The notes under the pieces: model-generated
Seen by the model: the letters and a program-made list of their open reading frames with translations, nothing else
Database searches by the model: none
What the model was told of the DNA's origin: nothing
Shown here: positions 15,513 through 22,415 of the stretch, piece by piece
Numbering within the stretch: the first letter of the stretch is position 1
Layout of the letters: every line of letters begins with the position of its first letter
DNA from: Dehalococcoidia bacterium
GTDB taxonomy: Bacteria > Chloroflexota > Dehalococcoidia > GIF9 > AB-539-J10
NCBI GenBank assembly: GCA_023229725.1
Contig: JALNYR010000017.1
Span: 1 to 26,070, forward strand
Direction of reading: 5' to 3'
Length of the DNA: 26,070 nt
Translations under genes and position numbers: made by a program

Positions 15513-15536
15513 GGGGCGGAAGACCCGGGTTCGAAC
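15513..15536 (-). other. Fragment resembling the 3' end of tRNA-Gly
   Basis: Read on the minus strand, these 24 bases contain TTCGAACCCG, two extra G bases, then TCTTCCGC and CCC. This resembles the T-loop, T-stem 3' side and acceptor 3' strand of bacterial tRNA-Gly. No 5' half, D arm or anticodon arm is found next to it, so it is not a tRNA gene. It lies in the leader of glyQS. It could be a relic, a tRNA mimic or chance. Confidence 0.3.
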
Positions 15537-15541
15537 GCCGT

Positions 15542-16189
15542 TCACTTCACGAGAGAGTGCGTGAACGCCTGTCCCGTTCGCAGGATGGTGCCGATGAGCC
15601 GGTCTTCCGGCTCGAACCTGGCGTACACGACGTTGGTGCTGGACGTGAACGACAGGTGCTTAATCATCGAGTAGTCATCGGCCTTGATTGACTCCGCCCA
15701 CCCGAGCAGTGCCTTCTCTCCCCTGGCGTCCAGATACAGGAGTTGGAACTCACTCCCTCCCAGCACCACATCTCTCCGCTGGAACTTCTCGACGTGGTCG
15801 ATGCCTGCGGGAACGAAGCGATACTGCCCCTTCTGGATGAGATGCGCTTCCCCGGGGAGGTTCCGCTTGCTTTCGATGACGACGTACATCTTGTCGTGAG
15901 GCATCGTGAATCGGGAGACCGGCAGATACATGATGCTCATGCGCGGCTTGAGGTGGAGCGTCACCTTGACGGCCTTGACGATTTCGTCCTTTACCTTGAA
16001 GTCACCCTTGTAGCCTATGTAGCCGCCGATCCAGGTGTACTGCTGATCGACGGGCTTGACTTCCTTCTCCACCGACGCTGCGTACTCCTTCATAAGCGCC
16101 ACGTTCCGACGGCGGCCGAGGAAGTAGGCAGCGGTCGTGCCCAGCGCGGCGACGATGATGAGTGGCATCACCCAGGATGACATGTCCAT
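15542..16189 (-). CDS. Membrane-anchored protein of unknown function
   Basis: A 215-residue protein with a single membrane segment at residues about 6-24 (VMPLIIVAALGTTAAYFLG) followed by a basic GRRR. The positive-inside rule puts the rest in the cytoplasm. The remaining 190 residues form a soluble domain without cysteines or recognisable catalytic motifs. It contains YTWIGGYIGYKGDF, repeated short beta-like stretches, and RFTMPHDKMYVVIESKRN. I do not recognise the family. The ATG start at 16189 has AGAGGA about 9 bases upstream. It lies 57 bases after the ArsA-like gene and before glyQS on the same strand, so it may share the ATPase's transcript. Confidence 0.75.
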   Translation of the reverse strand: MDMSSWVMPLIIVAALGTTAAYFLGRRRNVALMKEYAASVEKEVKPVDQQYTWIGGYIGYKGDFKVKDEIVKAVKVTLHLKPRMSIMYLPVSRFTMPHDKMYVVIESKRNLPGEAHLIQKGQYRFVPAGIDHVEKFQRRDVVLGGSEFQLLYLDARGEKALLGWAESIKADDYSMIKHLSFTSSTNVVYARFEPEDRLIGTILRTGQAFTHSLVK

Positions 16190-16246
16190 GTCTCAGAGTC
16201 CTCTCTCCGGGGTTCCTCGCTGCGCGCGTGCCCGCACCACCGTGGC

Positions 16247-17206
16247 TCAGGTCGTACGCGGACCGGGAATCCACTCCCGGAAGTCCATCGTGCTGGTCAG
16301 CAATTCGAGCGCTTCGAGGCCGACCGGCTCAGTGGAAGTAAACGGCAGAATCCTCGTGGGCAGGCCAAGCGCCCGGCCGATGTCCTGCACGGTCTGCCCA
16401 TCCGTGGGCTTCAGTCCCACCTTGTTGACTATCACGGGACCAATCGGCATGCCAAGAGACCGGAGTGTCTCGAGGGCCCGCTGCGTCTCGAACAGCGATA
16501 GCCGATCGGGATTCATCACCGGCATGACGCGAGTCTGGGACGCATCCGCCTGCAGTGCGGTCAGCCGTCGCATCCGGTCCACGTAGTCCCGCAGTTCGCC
16601 CATCACTCCGTCGCTCTTCTCGTCAGTTGCCAGCGCGTGCTCGACGCCGTCGATAACATACTTCCTCTCTCCGTGGATGTTCCTCAGTATCTGGCGCCTG
16701 TCCAGTATCTCGCGGCGCAAGCCGCTCAGGCGCTCGCCCCAGAGCAGCGACACCCTGGGCAACGCGAGGACGCGAAGCGTGAGGCCGGTGGGAGGAGTGT
16801 CGAATACGACCACATCGTAGCGCCCCGCGGCGTCGCCCAGCAGGCGCTCCATCACCTGCAAAGTCGCGTACTCCTCGATTCCGGGAGAGAGCTTGAGTGC
16901 ATCGAGGTACCCATCCAGGTTGATGGTCTTGAGATAGCCGTACATGCTCTGCAGCCTCCGCGTGCTATCGGCCAGATAGCCTGCGACGGCGGCATCCATA
17001 TCCACCTCGCTCGCCCACAGGTTCGACGACACCGCGGTCGCCTCGCCCGAGAGTCTGCGACCGATGACGTCTCCGAGGTTGTGTGCCGGGTCGAGCGACA
17101 CCACCAGCGTCGGCCACACGCGGGACGCCTGCAGCGCCAATCCGGCGGCGCAGGTCGTCTTACCCACGCCTCCCTTGCCAACCGAATACACGATTCTCAG
17201 AGCCAT
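16247..17206 (-). CDS. ArsA/Get3-family ATPase
   Basis: A 319-residue single-domain ATPase of the SIMIBI class. The deviant P-loop GKGGVGKTT is at residues 10-18, the switch I segment SLDPAHNLGD at 37-46, and the Walker B/switch II segment YDVVVFDTPPTG at 130-141. A-loop-like residues occur in IVNKVGLKP. ArsA drives arsenite export and Get3 targets tail-anchored membrane proteins. This protein has only one cysteine (Cys19), so it lacks both the arsenite site of ArsA and the CxxC zinc site of Get3, and its client is unknown. The start is ATG with GAGGT overlapping the stop of the small upstream ORF, which implies coupling. No arsB, arsC or arsR is nearby. Confidence 0.9.
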   Translation of the reverse strand: MALRIVYSVGKGGVGKTTCAAGLALQASRVWPTLVVSLDPAHNLGDVIGRRLSGEATAVSSNLWASEVDMDAAVAGYLADSTRRLQSMYGYLKTINLDGYLDALKLSPGIEEYATLQVMERLLGDAAGRYDVVVFDTPPTGLTLRVLALPRVSLLWGERLSGLRREILDRRQILRNIHGERKYVIDGVEHALATDEKSDGVMGELRDYVDRMRRLTALQADASQTRVMPVMNPDRLSLFETQRALETLRSLGMPIGPVIVNKVGLKPTDGQTVQDIGRALGLPTRILPFTSTEPVGLEALELLTSTMDFREWIPGPRTT

Positions 17207-17217
17207 GCCAGTGGACC

Positions 17218-17487
17218 TCAGTCGACGAACATCCCCGCTATCTCGCCGGAGATGTCATCGAGGTCGCCTGCTCTGCGGCTCATCACGTGCATCTCCCTCA
17301 CCATGTGAGGCATGAGCCGCAGAGACAGGTCCGACGGCGGGCTCGGGAGCCCGATGAACGAGCTGAACAGAAGCAGGGCTAAGATGTTCTCCATTTCCCT
17401 GAGTTCGAATTCCACGTACTCAGTGGAATGGGATCTTAGCCCGCTTCCGAAGCCTTTTATGAACTCTACAAGTGTCCTGAGTATCAA
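17218..17487 (-). CDS. Small protein of unknown function between cstA and the ArsA-like ATPase
   Basis: An 89-residue frame with a TTG start, 4 bases after the cstA stop and 11 bases before the ATPase start. It has a mildly hydrophobic centre (MENILALLLFSSFIGLP, about residues 33-49) and a C-terminal helix-like segment with several Met residues (LMPHMVREMHVMSRR). Its stop lies inside the ribosome binding site of the ATPase gene, a pattern of coupled translation. It occupies the slot often held by YbdD/DUF466 after cstA but lacks that family's cysteines and sequence. It is more likely a partner of the ATPase. The start codon has only a weak ribosome binding site, so a shorter form is possible. 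Confidence 0.65.
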   Translation of the reverse strand: MILRTLVEFIKGFGSGLRSHSTEYVEFELREMENILALLLFSSFIGLPSPPSDLSLRLMPHMVREMHVMSRRAGDLDDISGEIAGMFVD

Positions 17488-17491
17488 TACC

Positions 17492-19168
17492 CTACTTCTT
17501 GGGACTGCTCCTCAGCGCGCCAATCGCCTCGATGAGAAGGATGACCGCCAGTACCGTCAGGATGGCCATGAAGCCCATCGTGAGCGGGCTCGCGGAGCCG
17601 GCCATCGTCATCAGGTACCAGATCATGGCACCAAAGACGGTGATCCACAGGAAGAATGCCGGGATGAGGGTCATCCAGCACTTCTGCCCACCCCGCAGGA
17701 TCTTCGTCGAGAAGACGCACGCGGTCATGAGGGCAACGGCGGCCAGCATCTGGTTCGCCGCACCGAAGGCGGCCCAGATAGCGGAGAAGATACCGCCCGT
17801 CGTCGCAACATACACGCCGAGTCCGCCGGCAATGATGGAAGCTACCCAGCGGTTGGTGAAGAACTTGTAGCCCCCACTCGACTGAGATGCCGGATTCACG
17901 ACGCGACCCCAGAAGTCCTGCCACGCGAACCGTCCCAGGCGGCAGGTAGTGTCAAGAGACGTCAGCGCGAAGGCGCAGACGACCAGGGAGGCGAACGTCG
18001 TGCCGAAAGACACCGACATGCCGAATGCCTGGTTCGCGCCCATGGCGTATGCCGTGCTGAACTGCGGGATGCCGAGAACGGTCCAGCCAGCGGCGCCGAC
18101 ATCGGCCGCCGTCTTCTTGGCGACCTCGAGGCCGAAGGCGCCCAGAGAGGCGACGACGACGGTCGCCAGGAAGCCTTCCGTCAGCATCGCGCCGTAGCCG
18201 ATGCGCAGCGCGTCCATCTCGTTGTTGAGCATCTTGGACGTCGTGCCCGAGCCGACGATTGCATGGAAGCCCGACAGCGAGCCGCAGGCGATGACCAGCG
18301 GGACGGTGGGCCAGAACGGAGAGGCCTTGCCACCGATGAGGACCGCGTTGAAGTCCGTGAACGCAGGCCAGGTCATCGGAGCATTGATGATGACGAATGC
18401 CAGGCCTCCAATGACGAGGAAGGCGACAAGCAGGTAGGCATTCAGGTAGTCCCTCGGCTGCAGCAGAATCGTGACGGGCAGCGCGGCCGCAAGGATGATG
18501 TAGACGAGGAGGACCCACCGCCAGACCGAGGCCTCGGCCTTCCACCCGTGCGACAGCGAGAAGATGATTGCCGCGACCAGCAGCACCAGGCCAAGGATGG
18601 TCATGGGCAGCAAGCCCTGCTTCTTCCAGTAGAGCAGCCAGCCGATAAGGACGGCGATGAAGATGAAGAGGATGGACGCCGTCGCCACTGCCGGCACGCC
18701 AACGAACGTGTTCATGACGACGTTGGTGAACGAAGCGATGATGAGAACCATGGCGATGTAGACGAAAATACCGAAGATGACGGACACCCTCGGCTTCATC
18801 ACCTCGCCGGCAACCCACTGAATGGACTTGCCATCGTATCGAATGGAAGCCACCAGAGCCATGAAGTCATGGACGGCGCCGATAAAGGCATTGCCGAACC
18901 AGATCCAGAGGATGGCAGCGCCCCAGCCCCAGGTGATGCCCTGGATAGGGCCGACGATGGGACCAGCGCCTGCGATAGAGGCGAAATGGTGGCCAAAGAC
19001 CACCGGCCATTTGCCCGGCACATAGTCAACACCGTCATACAACCGGTGAGCGGGGGTCTTCGCAGTGGGATCGAGCTTCGCCACATTGTGGGCGATGCGC
19101 TTGCCGTAGAGGAAGTACACGGCCACGTAGATTGCAAGCGCGATTATGATCAACAGAGTGGTACTCAA
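17492..19168 (-). CDS. cstA: CstA-family carboxylate/peptide transporter
   Basis: A 558-residue integral membrane protein of the carbon starvation CstA family, whose studied members import pyruvate or peptides, probably with protons. The family core is clear: DYVPGKWPVVFGHHFASIAGAGPIVGP (residues 48-74), WGWGAAILWIWFGNAFIG, GSLSGFHAIVGSGTTSKML, and the C-terminal FGAANQMLAAVAL. About 15 hydrophobic segments are visible. It is shorter than E. coli CstA (about 700) but in range for the family. The start is TTG at 19168, chosen for the AAGGAGGTGA ribosome binding site 6-7 bases upstream. It is the first gene of the run through the ArsA-like ATPase to glyQS and is preceded by a strong promoter and a leader of about 135 bases. 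Confidence 0.93.
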   Translation of the reverse strand: MSTTLLIIIALAIYVAVYFLYGKRIAHNVAKLDPTAKTPAHRLYDGVDYVPGKWPVVFGHHFASIAGAGPIVGPIQGITWGWGAAILWIWFGNAFIGAVHDFMALVASIRYDGKSIQWVAGEVMKPRVSVIFGIFVYIAMVLIIASFTNVVMNTFVGVPAVATASILFIFIAVLIGWLLYWKKQGLLPMTILGLVLLVAAIIFSLSHGWKAEASVWRWVLLVYIILAAALPVTILLQPRDYLNAYLLVAFLVIGGLAFVIINAPMTWPAFTDFNAVLIGGKASPFWPTVPLVIACGSLSGFHAIVGSGTTSKMLNNEMDALRIGYGAMLTEGFLATVVVASLGAFGLEVAKKTAADVGAAGWTVLGIPQFSTAYAMGANQAFGMSVSFGTTFASLVVCAFALTSLDTTCRLGRFAWQDFWGRVVNPASQSSGGYKFFTNRWVASIIAGGLGVYVATTGGIFSAIWAAFGAANQMLAAVALMTACVFSTKILRGGQKCWMTLIPAFFLWITVFGAMIWYLMTMAGSASPLTMGFMAILTVLAVILLIEAIGALRSSPKK

Positions 19169-19311
19169 CTGCTCTCACCTCCTTCCCAGGAATTGGGGAT
19201 AGCCAGGAAGCCGTGAAGAGGAACGCCCGGACTCCGACGCTGCTACATAGGCTTCACCTCCACCTGTCCTACAGCAACGTATCTATCGCAACACGATGCA
19301 CGGCCAAAGTC

Positions 19312-19340
19312 ATACTAAGACCGGCCCTCTCGTTTGTCAA
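19312..19340 (-). promoter_or_regulatory. Sigma-70-type promoter for cstA
   Basis: On the minus strand, a perfect TTGACA (19340-19335), a 17-base spacer and TAGTAT (19317-19312) predict a start near 19305. This leaves about 135 bases of untranslated leader before the cstA TTG. Confidence 0.7.
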
Positions 19341-19424
19341 TAGGTACGCCTCTCCTGTGCCGACGTTGTGTAGACGGGGTGGTTCTCGAGGCGATCCCTT
19401 CGTGTGCAGCGGCAGAGAAGCAGA

Positions 19425-19433
19425 TGCTATACT
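19425..19433 (+). promoter_or_regulatory. Extended -10 promoter candidate for glycerate kinase
   Basis: TGC followed by TATACT (19428-19433) is an extended -10 element with no clear -35 element. Transcription would start near 19440, about 77 bases before the ATG. Confidence 0.45.
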
Positions 19434-19516
19434 GGCTTCGGTCTGCTTCAGCGAAGGCCACCTCTACAGGTACACGGTGGCCAGCTTCACCCCGACCGGT
19501 ATGGTGTGTCCCGCGA

Positions 19517-20899
19517 ATGCAGAAAGGTAGCGTAGCCGACAAGCTCCTCTCCCTCTTCAGGGACTCTGTGCTGCCGCTGGCAGATGCGTATCTTGCGACC
19601 CGCCGGGCGTTCCACTGGTTGCCTGAGGCGGAGGCACTCGTTGCTGCCGACAGGCGTTATCCGCTCAAAGACATCAGACGCATATACCTAGTGGGCGCCG
19701 GCAAGGCAGGCGTTCCCATGGCTCGCGCCGTGGTCGACACGCTGCTGGAGGATAGCCGTCTCCGGGACAGACTCGCCGGCGGTGCGGTGAACGTGTACCG
19801 AGACCAGGCAAAGACGACAATCCCCGGGGTCACGCTGTTTGGCGCCGACCACCCCAATCCAAACGAAGCCAGCGTCGCCGGTGCGCGCGCCGCTCTGGCG
19901 CTGCTGTCCCGCGCCGGGAAACGCGACCTCGTGGTCGCCGTCATCTCTGGAGGTGGCTCGTCGCTCCTCGAGTTGCCGCAGGACGGCATCTGCCTCGATG
20001 ACTTCCGTGCGACGAACCGGGTGCTCGTTACCGGCGGACCCACGATCCAGGAGATCAACACGGTGCGCAAGCGCCTCTCGCTCGTGAAAGGAGGCCGATT
20101 GCGGCTGGCAGCGCCCGACGCGGAGTTCGTGACGCTGGTACTGTCCGACGTCATCGGCGATGATCTCTCAAGCATCGCGTCGGGTCCCACTGTGCCCGAC
20201 GCCACGACATGTCACGACGCGGTCGAAGTACTTGAACGGCACCACCTGTGGGAGCGCATACCGGAGTCCTCTCGGACGTGTCTCTCGCGCGGGGACCCAG
20301 CCGAAGTGGAGCGGGCGCGACTCTGGCGGGAGAGCCTGCTCGAGCACACCCACAGCGTGGTCGTCGCATCCAACGCCGTTGTGCTGTCCTCTCTGCGCAG
20401 GCTCCTCGCCTCCGCCGAGTGTGCCCGCGCCTTTCCAAGAGTGTGGGTTGAGGATACCCCCGTGACGGGTTCCGTCGACCAGGCGGTTGCGCAACACCAT
20501 TCCCGCGCCCTGCAGCTGTCGGGAGCTGACGGAGGCCGAGCGCTGCTCGTGTTCGGCGGAGAGCCGGTGGTCAAGGTGCCCGCGGACGCGAGCGGAACAG
20601 GCGGCAGGATGCTGCACTACGCACTCCTCGCCTCGTTGAGCATCGCCGACACGGGGTGGACGGTCCTGGCGGCCGGAACCGACGGCATCGACGGGACCTC
20701 CCCGGCCGCGGGAGCGGTCATCACGGGGGAGACGGTCCCACTGGCGGAATCGCACGGCCTCTCGCCAGCCCGCTATCTCGCCGCCTTCGACTCGTTCGGC
20801 TTCTTCAAGGAACTTGAGTCGCGAACGGGGCGGCGCTCCCTCGTCGTGACGGGCCCCACCGGGACAAACGTCAATGATATAATGCTATGGTCGTTCTGA
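19517..20899 (+). CDS. Glycerate 2-kinase, MOFRL/GckA family
   Basis: A 460-residue kinase of the class II glycerate kinase family (DUF4147 plus MOFRL domain), which makes 2-phosphoglycerate from D-glycerate and ATP in the cytoplasm. The nucleotide and substrate residues sit in LVGAGKAGVPMA (Lys63), DHPNPNEAS (111-119), SGGGSS (144-149), NTVRKRLSLVKGG (181-193) and LSDVIGDDLSSIASGPT (209-225). The C-terminal MOFRL part has LVFGGEPVV and AAGTDGIDGTSPAAGAV, ending in GPTGTNVNDIML. I chose the ATG at 19517 because the frame upstream has no family sequence. The ribosome binding site is weak. It fits hydroxy-acid or sugar-acid catabolism encoded just downstream. Confidence 0.9.
   Translation: MQKGSVADKLLSLFRDSVLPLADAYLATRRAFHWLPEAEALVAADRRYPLKDIRRIYLVGAGKAGVPMARAVVDTLLEDSRLRDRLAGGAVNVYRDQAKTTIPGVTLFGADHPNPNEASVAGARAALALLSRAGKRDLVVAVISGGGSSLLELPQDGICLDDFRATNRVLVTGGPTIQEINTVRKRLSLVKGGRLRLAAPDAEFVTLVLSDVIGDDLSSIASGPTVPDATTCHDAVEVLERHHLWERIPESSRTCLSRGDPAEVERARLWRESLLEHTHSVVVASNAVVLSSLRRLLASAECARAFPRVWVEDTPVTGSVDQAVAQHHSRALQLSGADGGRALLVFGGEPVVKVPADASGTGGRMLHYALLASLSIADTGWTVLAAGTDGIDGTSPAAGAVITGETVPLAESHGLSPARYLAAFDSFGFFKELESRTGRRSLVVTGPTGTNVNDIMLWSF
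20875..20883 (+). promoter_or_regulatory. Extended -10 promoter inside the 3' end of the glycerate kinase gene
   Basis: TGA followed by a perfect TATAAT (20878-20883) lies within the last codons of the kinase gene. Transcription would start near 20890, about 43 bases before the SAF-domain gene. No good -35 element is seen, as is acceptable for an extended -10 promoter. Confidence 0.5.
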
Positions 20900-20932
20900 T
20901 ACATAACGCTTGTGTACGAGAGGAGAGAAGCA

Positions 20933-21238
20933 ATGGAGAGAAAGGCGATCGTACTGAACAGCAAGGACAACGTGGCGACCGCGCTCGCGGACCTGAAGGC
21001 GGGCGACACCGTCGCGCTCGAAGTAGACAAGAAGCCGGTGTCGGTGAAGCTCGTGAACCCCATTCAGTTCGGCCACAAGTTCAGCCTGGTGAACATCAAG
21101 TCCGGCTCCACCATCCTCAAGTACGGTGAGGTCATCGGCGAGGCGACGAAGGACATCAAGGCCGGCGAGCACGTGCACGTACACAACGTGGCGAGCACGC
21201 GGGGTCGTGGCGATGTCGTGAAGGCGGCAGCGAAGTGA
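20933..21238 (+). CDS. UxaA-family dehydratase small subunit (SAF domain)
   Basis: A 101-residue protein made only of the SAF domain that forms the N-terminus of altronate and galactarate dehydratases. In two-subunit relatives such as (R)-sulfolactate sulfo-lyase (SuyA) it is a separate polypeptide. The diagnostic run is GHKFSLVNIKSGSTILKYG (residues 47-65), followed by VIGEATKDIKAGEHVHVHN (67-85). The start is ATG with AGGAG upstream. Its stop overlaps the GTG start of the large subunit by 4 bases, so the two are translated together. It probably helps position the substrate or close the active site. The substrate, likely a 2-hydroxy or sugar acid, is not evident from the sequence. Confidence 0.9.
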   Translation: MERKAIVLNSKDNVATALADLKAGDTVALEVDKKPVSVKLVNPIQFGHKFSLVNIKSGSTILKYGEVIGEATKDIKAGEHVHVHNVASTRGRGDVVKAAAK

Positions 21239-22389
21239 GCTTCCGCGGATACTTGCGCGCCGACGGCTCAGTCGGCACGCGCAACTACGTGGCCATTATC
21301 CCGACGGTGGTGTGCGCCGCCGGCACTGCCCGCCAGATCAGCGACAGTGTGAAGGGCACGATCCCGTTTCTCCACAACCAGGGCTGCGCGCTGACACCCT
21401 CCGACCTCGAGATGGTCAACCGGACACAGACCAACCTTGGCCGCAATCCGAATGTCGCCGCGGTCGTACTTGTGAGCCTCGGTTGCGACCCCATCGACAT
21501 CGACGGCATTGCCGAAGGCATCGCGAAGAGCGGCAAGCCGGTCGAGAAGCTGACCATACAGCAGGTGGGCGGCACTATCGCGACGGTTGAGAAGGGCTCT
21601 CGAATCGCAAGGCAGATGGTGAGCGACGCTTCCAGAGTGGCGCGGGAGGAGTTCGACGACTCGAAGCTTATGTTCGGCGCCGAATGCGGCGGCTCGGACA
21701 CGACGTCCGGCCTCGGCTCCAATCCAGCCATCGGCGCCGCGTTCGACATCCTGGTGAAGCGAGGCGGCAGGGCCGTGTTCAGCGAGACGACGGAGTTCGT
21801 CGGTGCTGAGCACCTGCTGGCGCGTCGCGCCGTCACTCCGGCGGTCGGCAAGCAGATAACGGACATGGTGCTCCGGTACGAACAGCGCTTTCTCGAGCGT
21901 GGCGTGGACATGCGGGGCACCAACCCCACGAAGGGCAACATCGAGGGCGGGCTGACCTCCATCGAGGAGAAGTCGCTGGGCGCCATCTCGAAGGGCGGCA
22001 CGCAGACCATCCAGGAGATTTACGAGTACGGCGAGCGACCGACGAAGGGCGGCCTGTCCATCGTCGACGGTCCCGGATTCGACGCGCCTTCTCTCACCGC
22101 GCTCGCGGCTGCGGGTTCCAACGTCATTCTCTTCTCCACAGGGCGGGGTACGCCGCTGGGCTCGCCGCTTGTGCCGGTCATCAAGGTCACCGCGAACGCG
22201 GCCACGTATCAGAAGATGAACGACAACATGGATTTCTACGTCGATCTCGCCAGGAAAGAGAACATGGGTGAGATCGGCGCCGAGTTGTACGAGGAGTGCC
22301 TCCGCGTCGCCTCCGGCAAGCGGACCAAGGCCGAGATCCTGGATCAGGACAGGTACAACGGACTCTTCGTCGTAGGACCACTCGCGTAG
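21235..22389 (+). CDS. UxaA-family dehydratase large (catalytic) subunit
   Basis: A 384-residue protein matching the C-terminal catalytic part of altronate/galactarate dehydratase and SuyB-type lyases. These are iron-dependent enzymes that eliminate water or sulfite from hydroxy acids. The family start GYLRADGSVGTRNYVAIIPT is intact. Likely metal-binding cysteines are Cys51 (HNQGC), Cys84 (SLGCDP) and Cys151 (AECGGSD). The C-terminal segment ATYQKMNDNMDF (about 321-332) is conserved in the galactarate-dehydratase branch. The GTG start overlaps the small-subunit stop by 4 bases and the LarA-like gene follows after 26 bases. The split architecture favours comparison with SuyAB-type and other two-subunit members. 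The substrate is unknown. Confidence 0.9.
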   Translation: MSFRGYLRADGSVGTRNYVAIIPTVVCAAGTARQISDSVKGTIPFLHNQGCALTPSDLEMVNRTQTNLGRNPNVAAVVLVSLGCDPIDIDGIAEGIAKSGKPVEKLTIQQVGGTIATVEKGSRIARQMVSDASRVAREEFDDSKLMFGAECGGSDTTSGLGSNPAIGAAFDILVKRGGRAVFSETTEFVGAEHLLARRAVTPAVGKQITDMVLRYEQRFLERGVDMRGTNPTKGNIEGGLTSIEEKSLGAISKGGTQTIQEIYEYGERPTKGGLSIVDGPGFDAPSLTALAAAGSNVILFSTGRGTPLGSPLVPVIKVTANAATYQKMNDNMDFYVDLARKENMGEIGAELYEECLRVASGKRTKAEILDQDRYNGLFVVGPLA

Positions 22390-22415
22390 CGACACGCGTC
22401 AACACAGGAGGAGAT

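Larger units (their letters stand above)
19169..19516. other. Divergent regulatory region between cstA and glycerate kinase
   Basis: This 348-base gap contains no gene that I can support. It holds a promoter for each flanking gene (described separately) and the roughly 135-base cstA leader (19305-19169 on the minus strand). The leader has an inverted repeat, CTTCAC at 19252-19257 against GTGAAG at 19213-19218, that could form a stem around a 33-base loop. I find no match to a known riboswitch core or T-box, and no leader peptide. Confidence 0.5.

Noticed and set aside
15481..15541. A complete tRNA or T-box leader upstream of glyQS
   Set aside because: Only a piece resembling a tRNA 3' end is present. 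No anticodon arm, specifier loop or T-box antiterminator sequence is found.
16247..17206. Arsenic resistance operon
   Set aside because: The ATPase lacks the arsenite-binding cysteines, and no arsB, arsC, arsR or arsD is nearby.
17312..19216. A 634-codon open frame on the plus strand opposite cstA
   Set aside because: It mirrors the cstA gene, whose family is unmistakable. Its translation is a low-complexity mix of Arg, Asp, Glu and His typical of antisense frames in GC-rich DNA.
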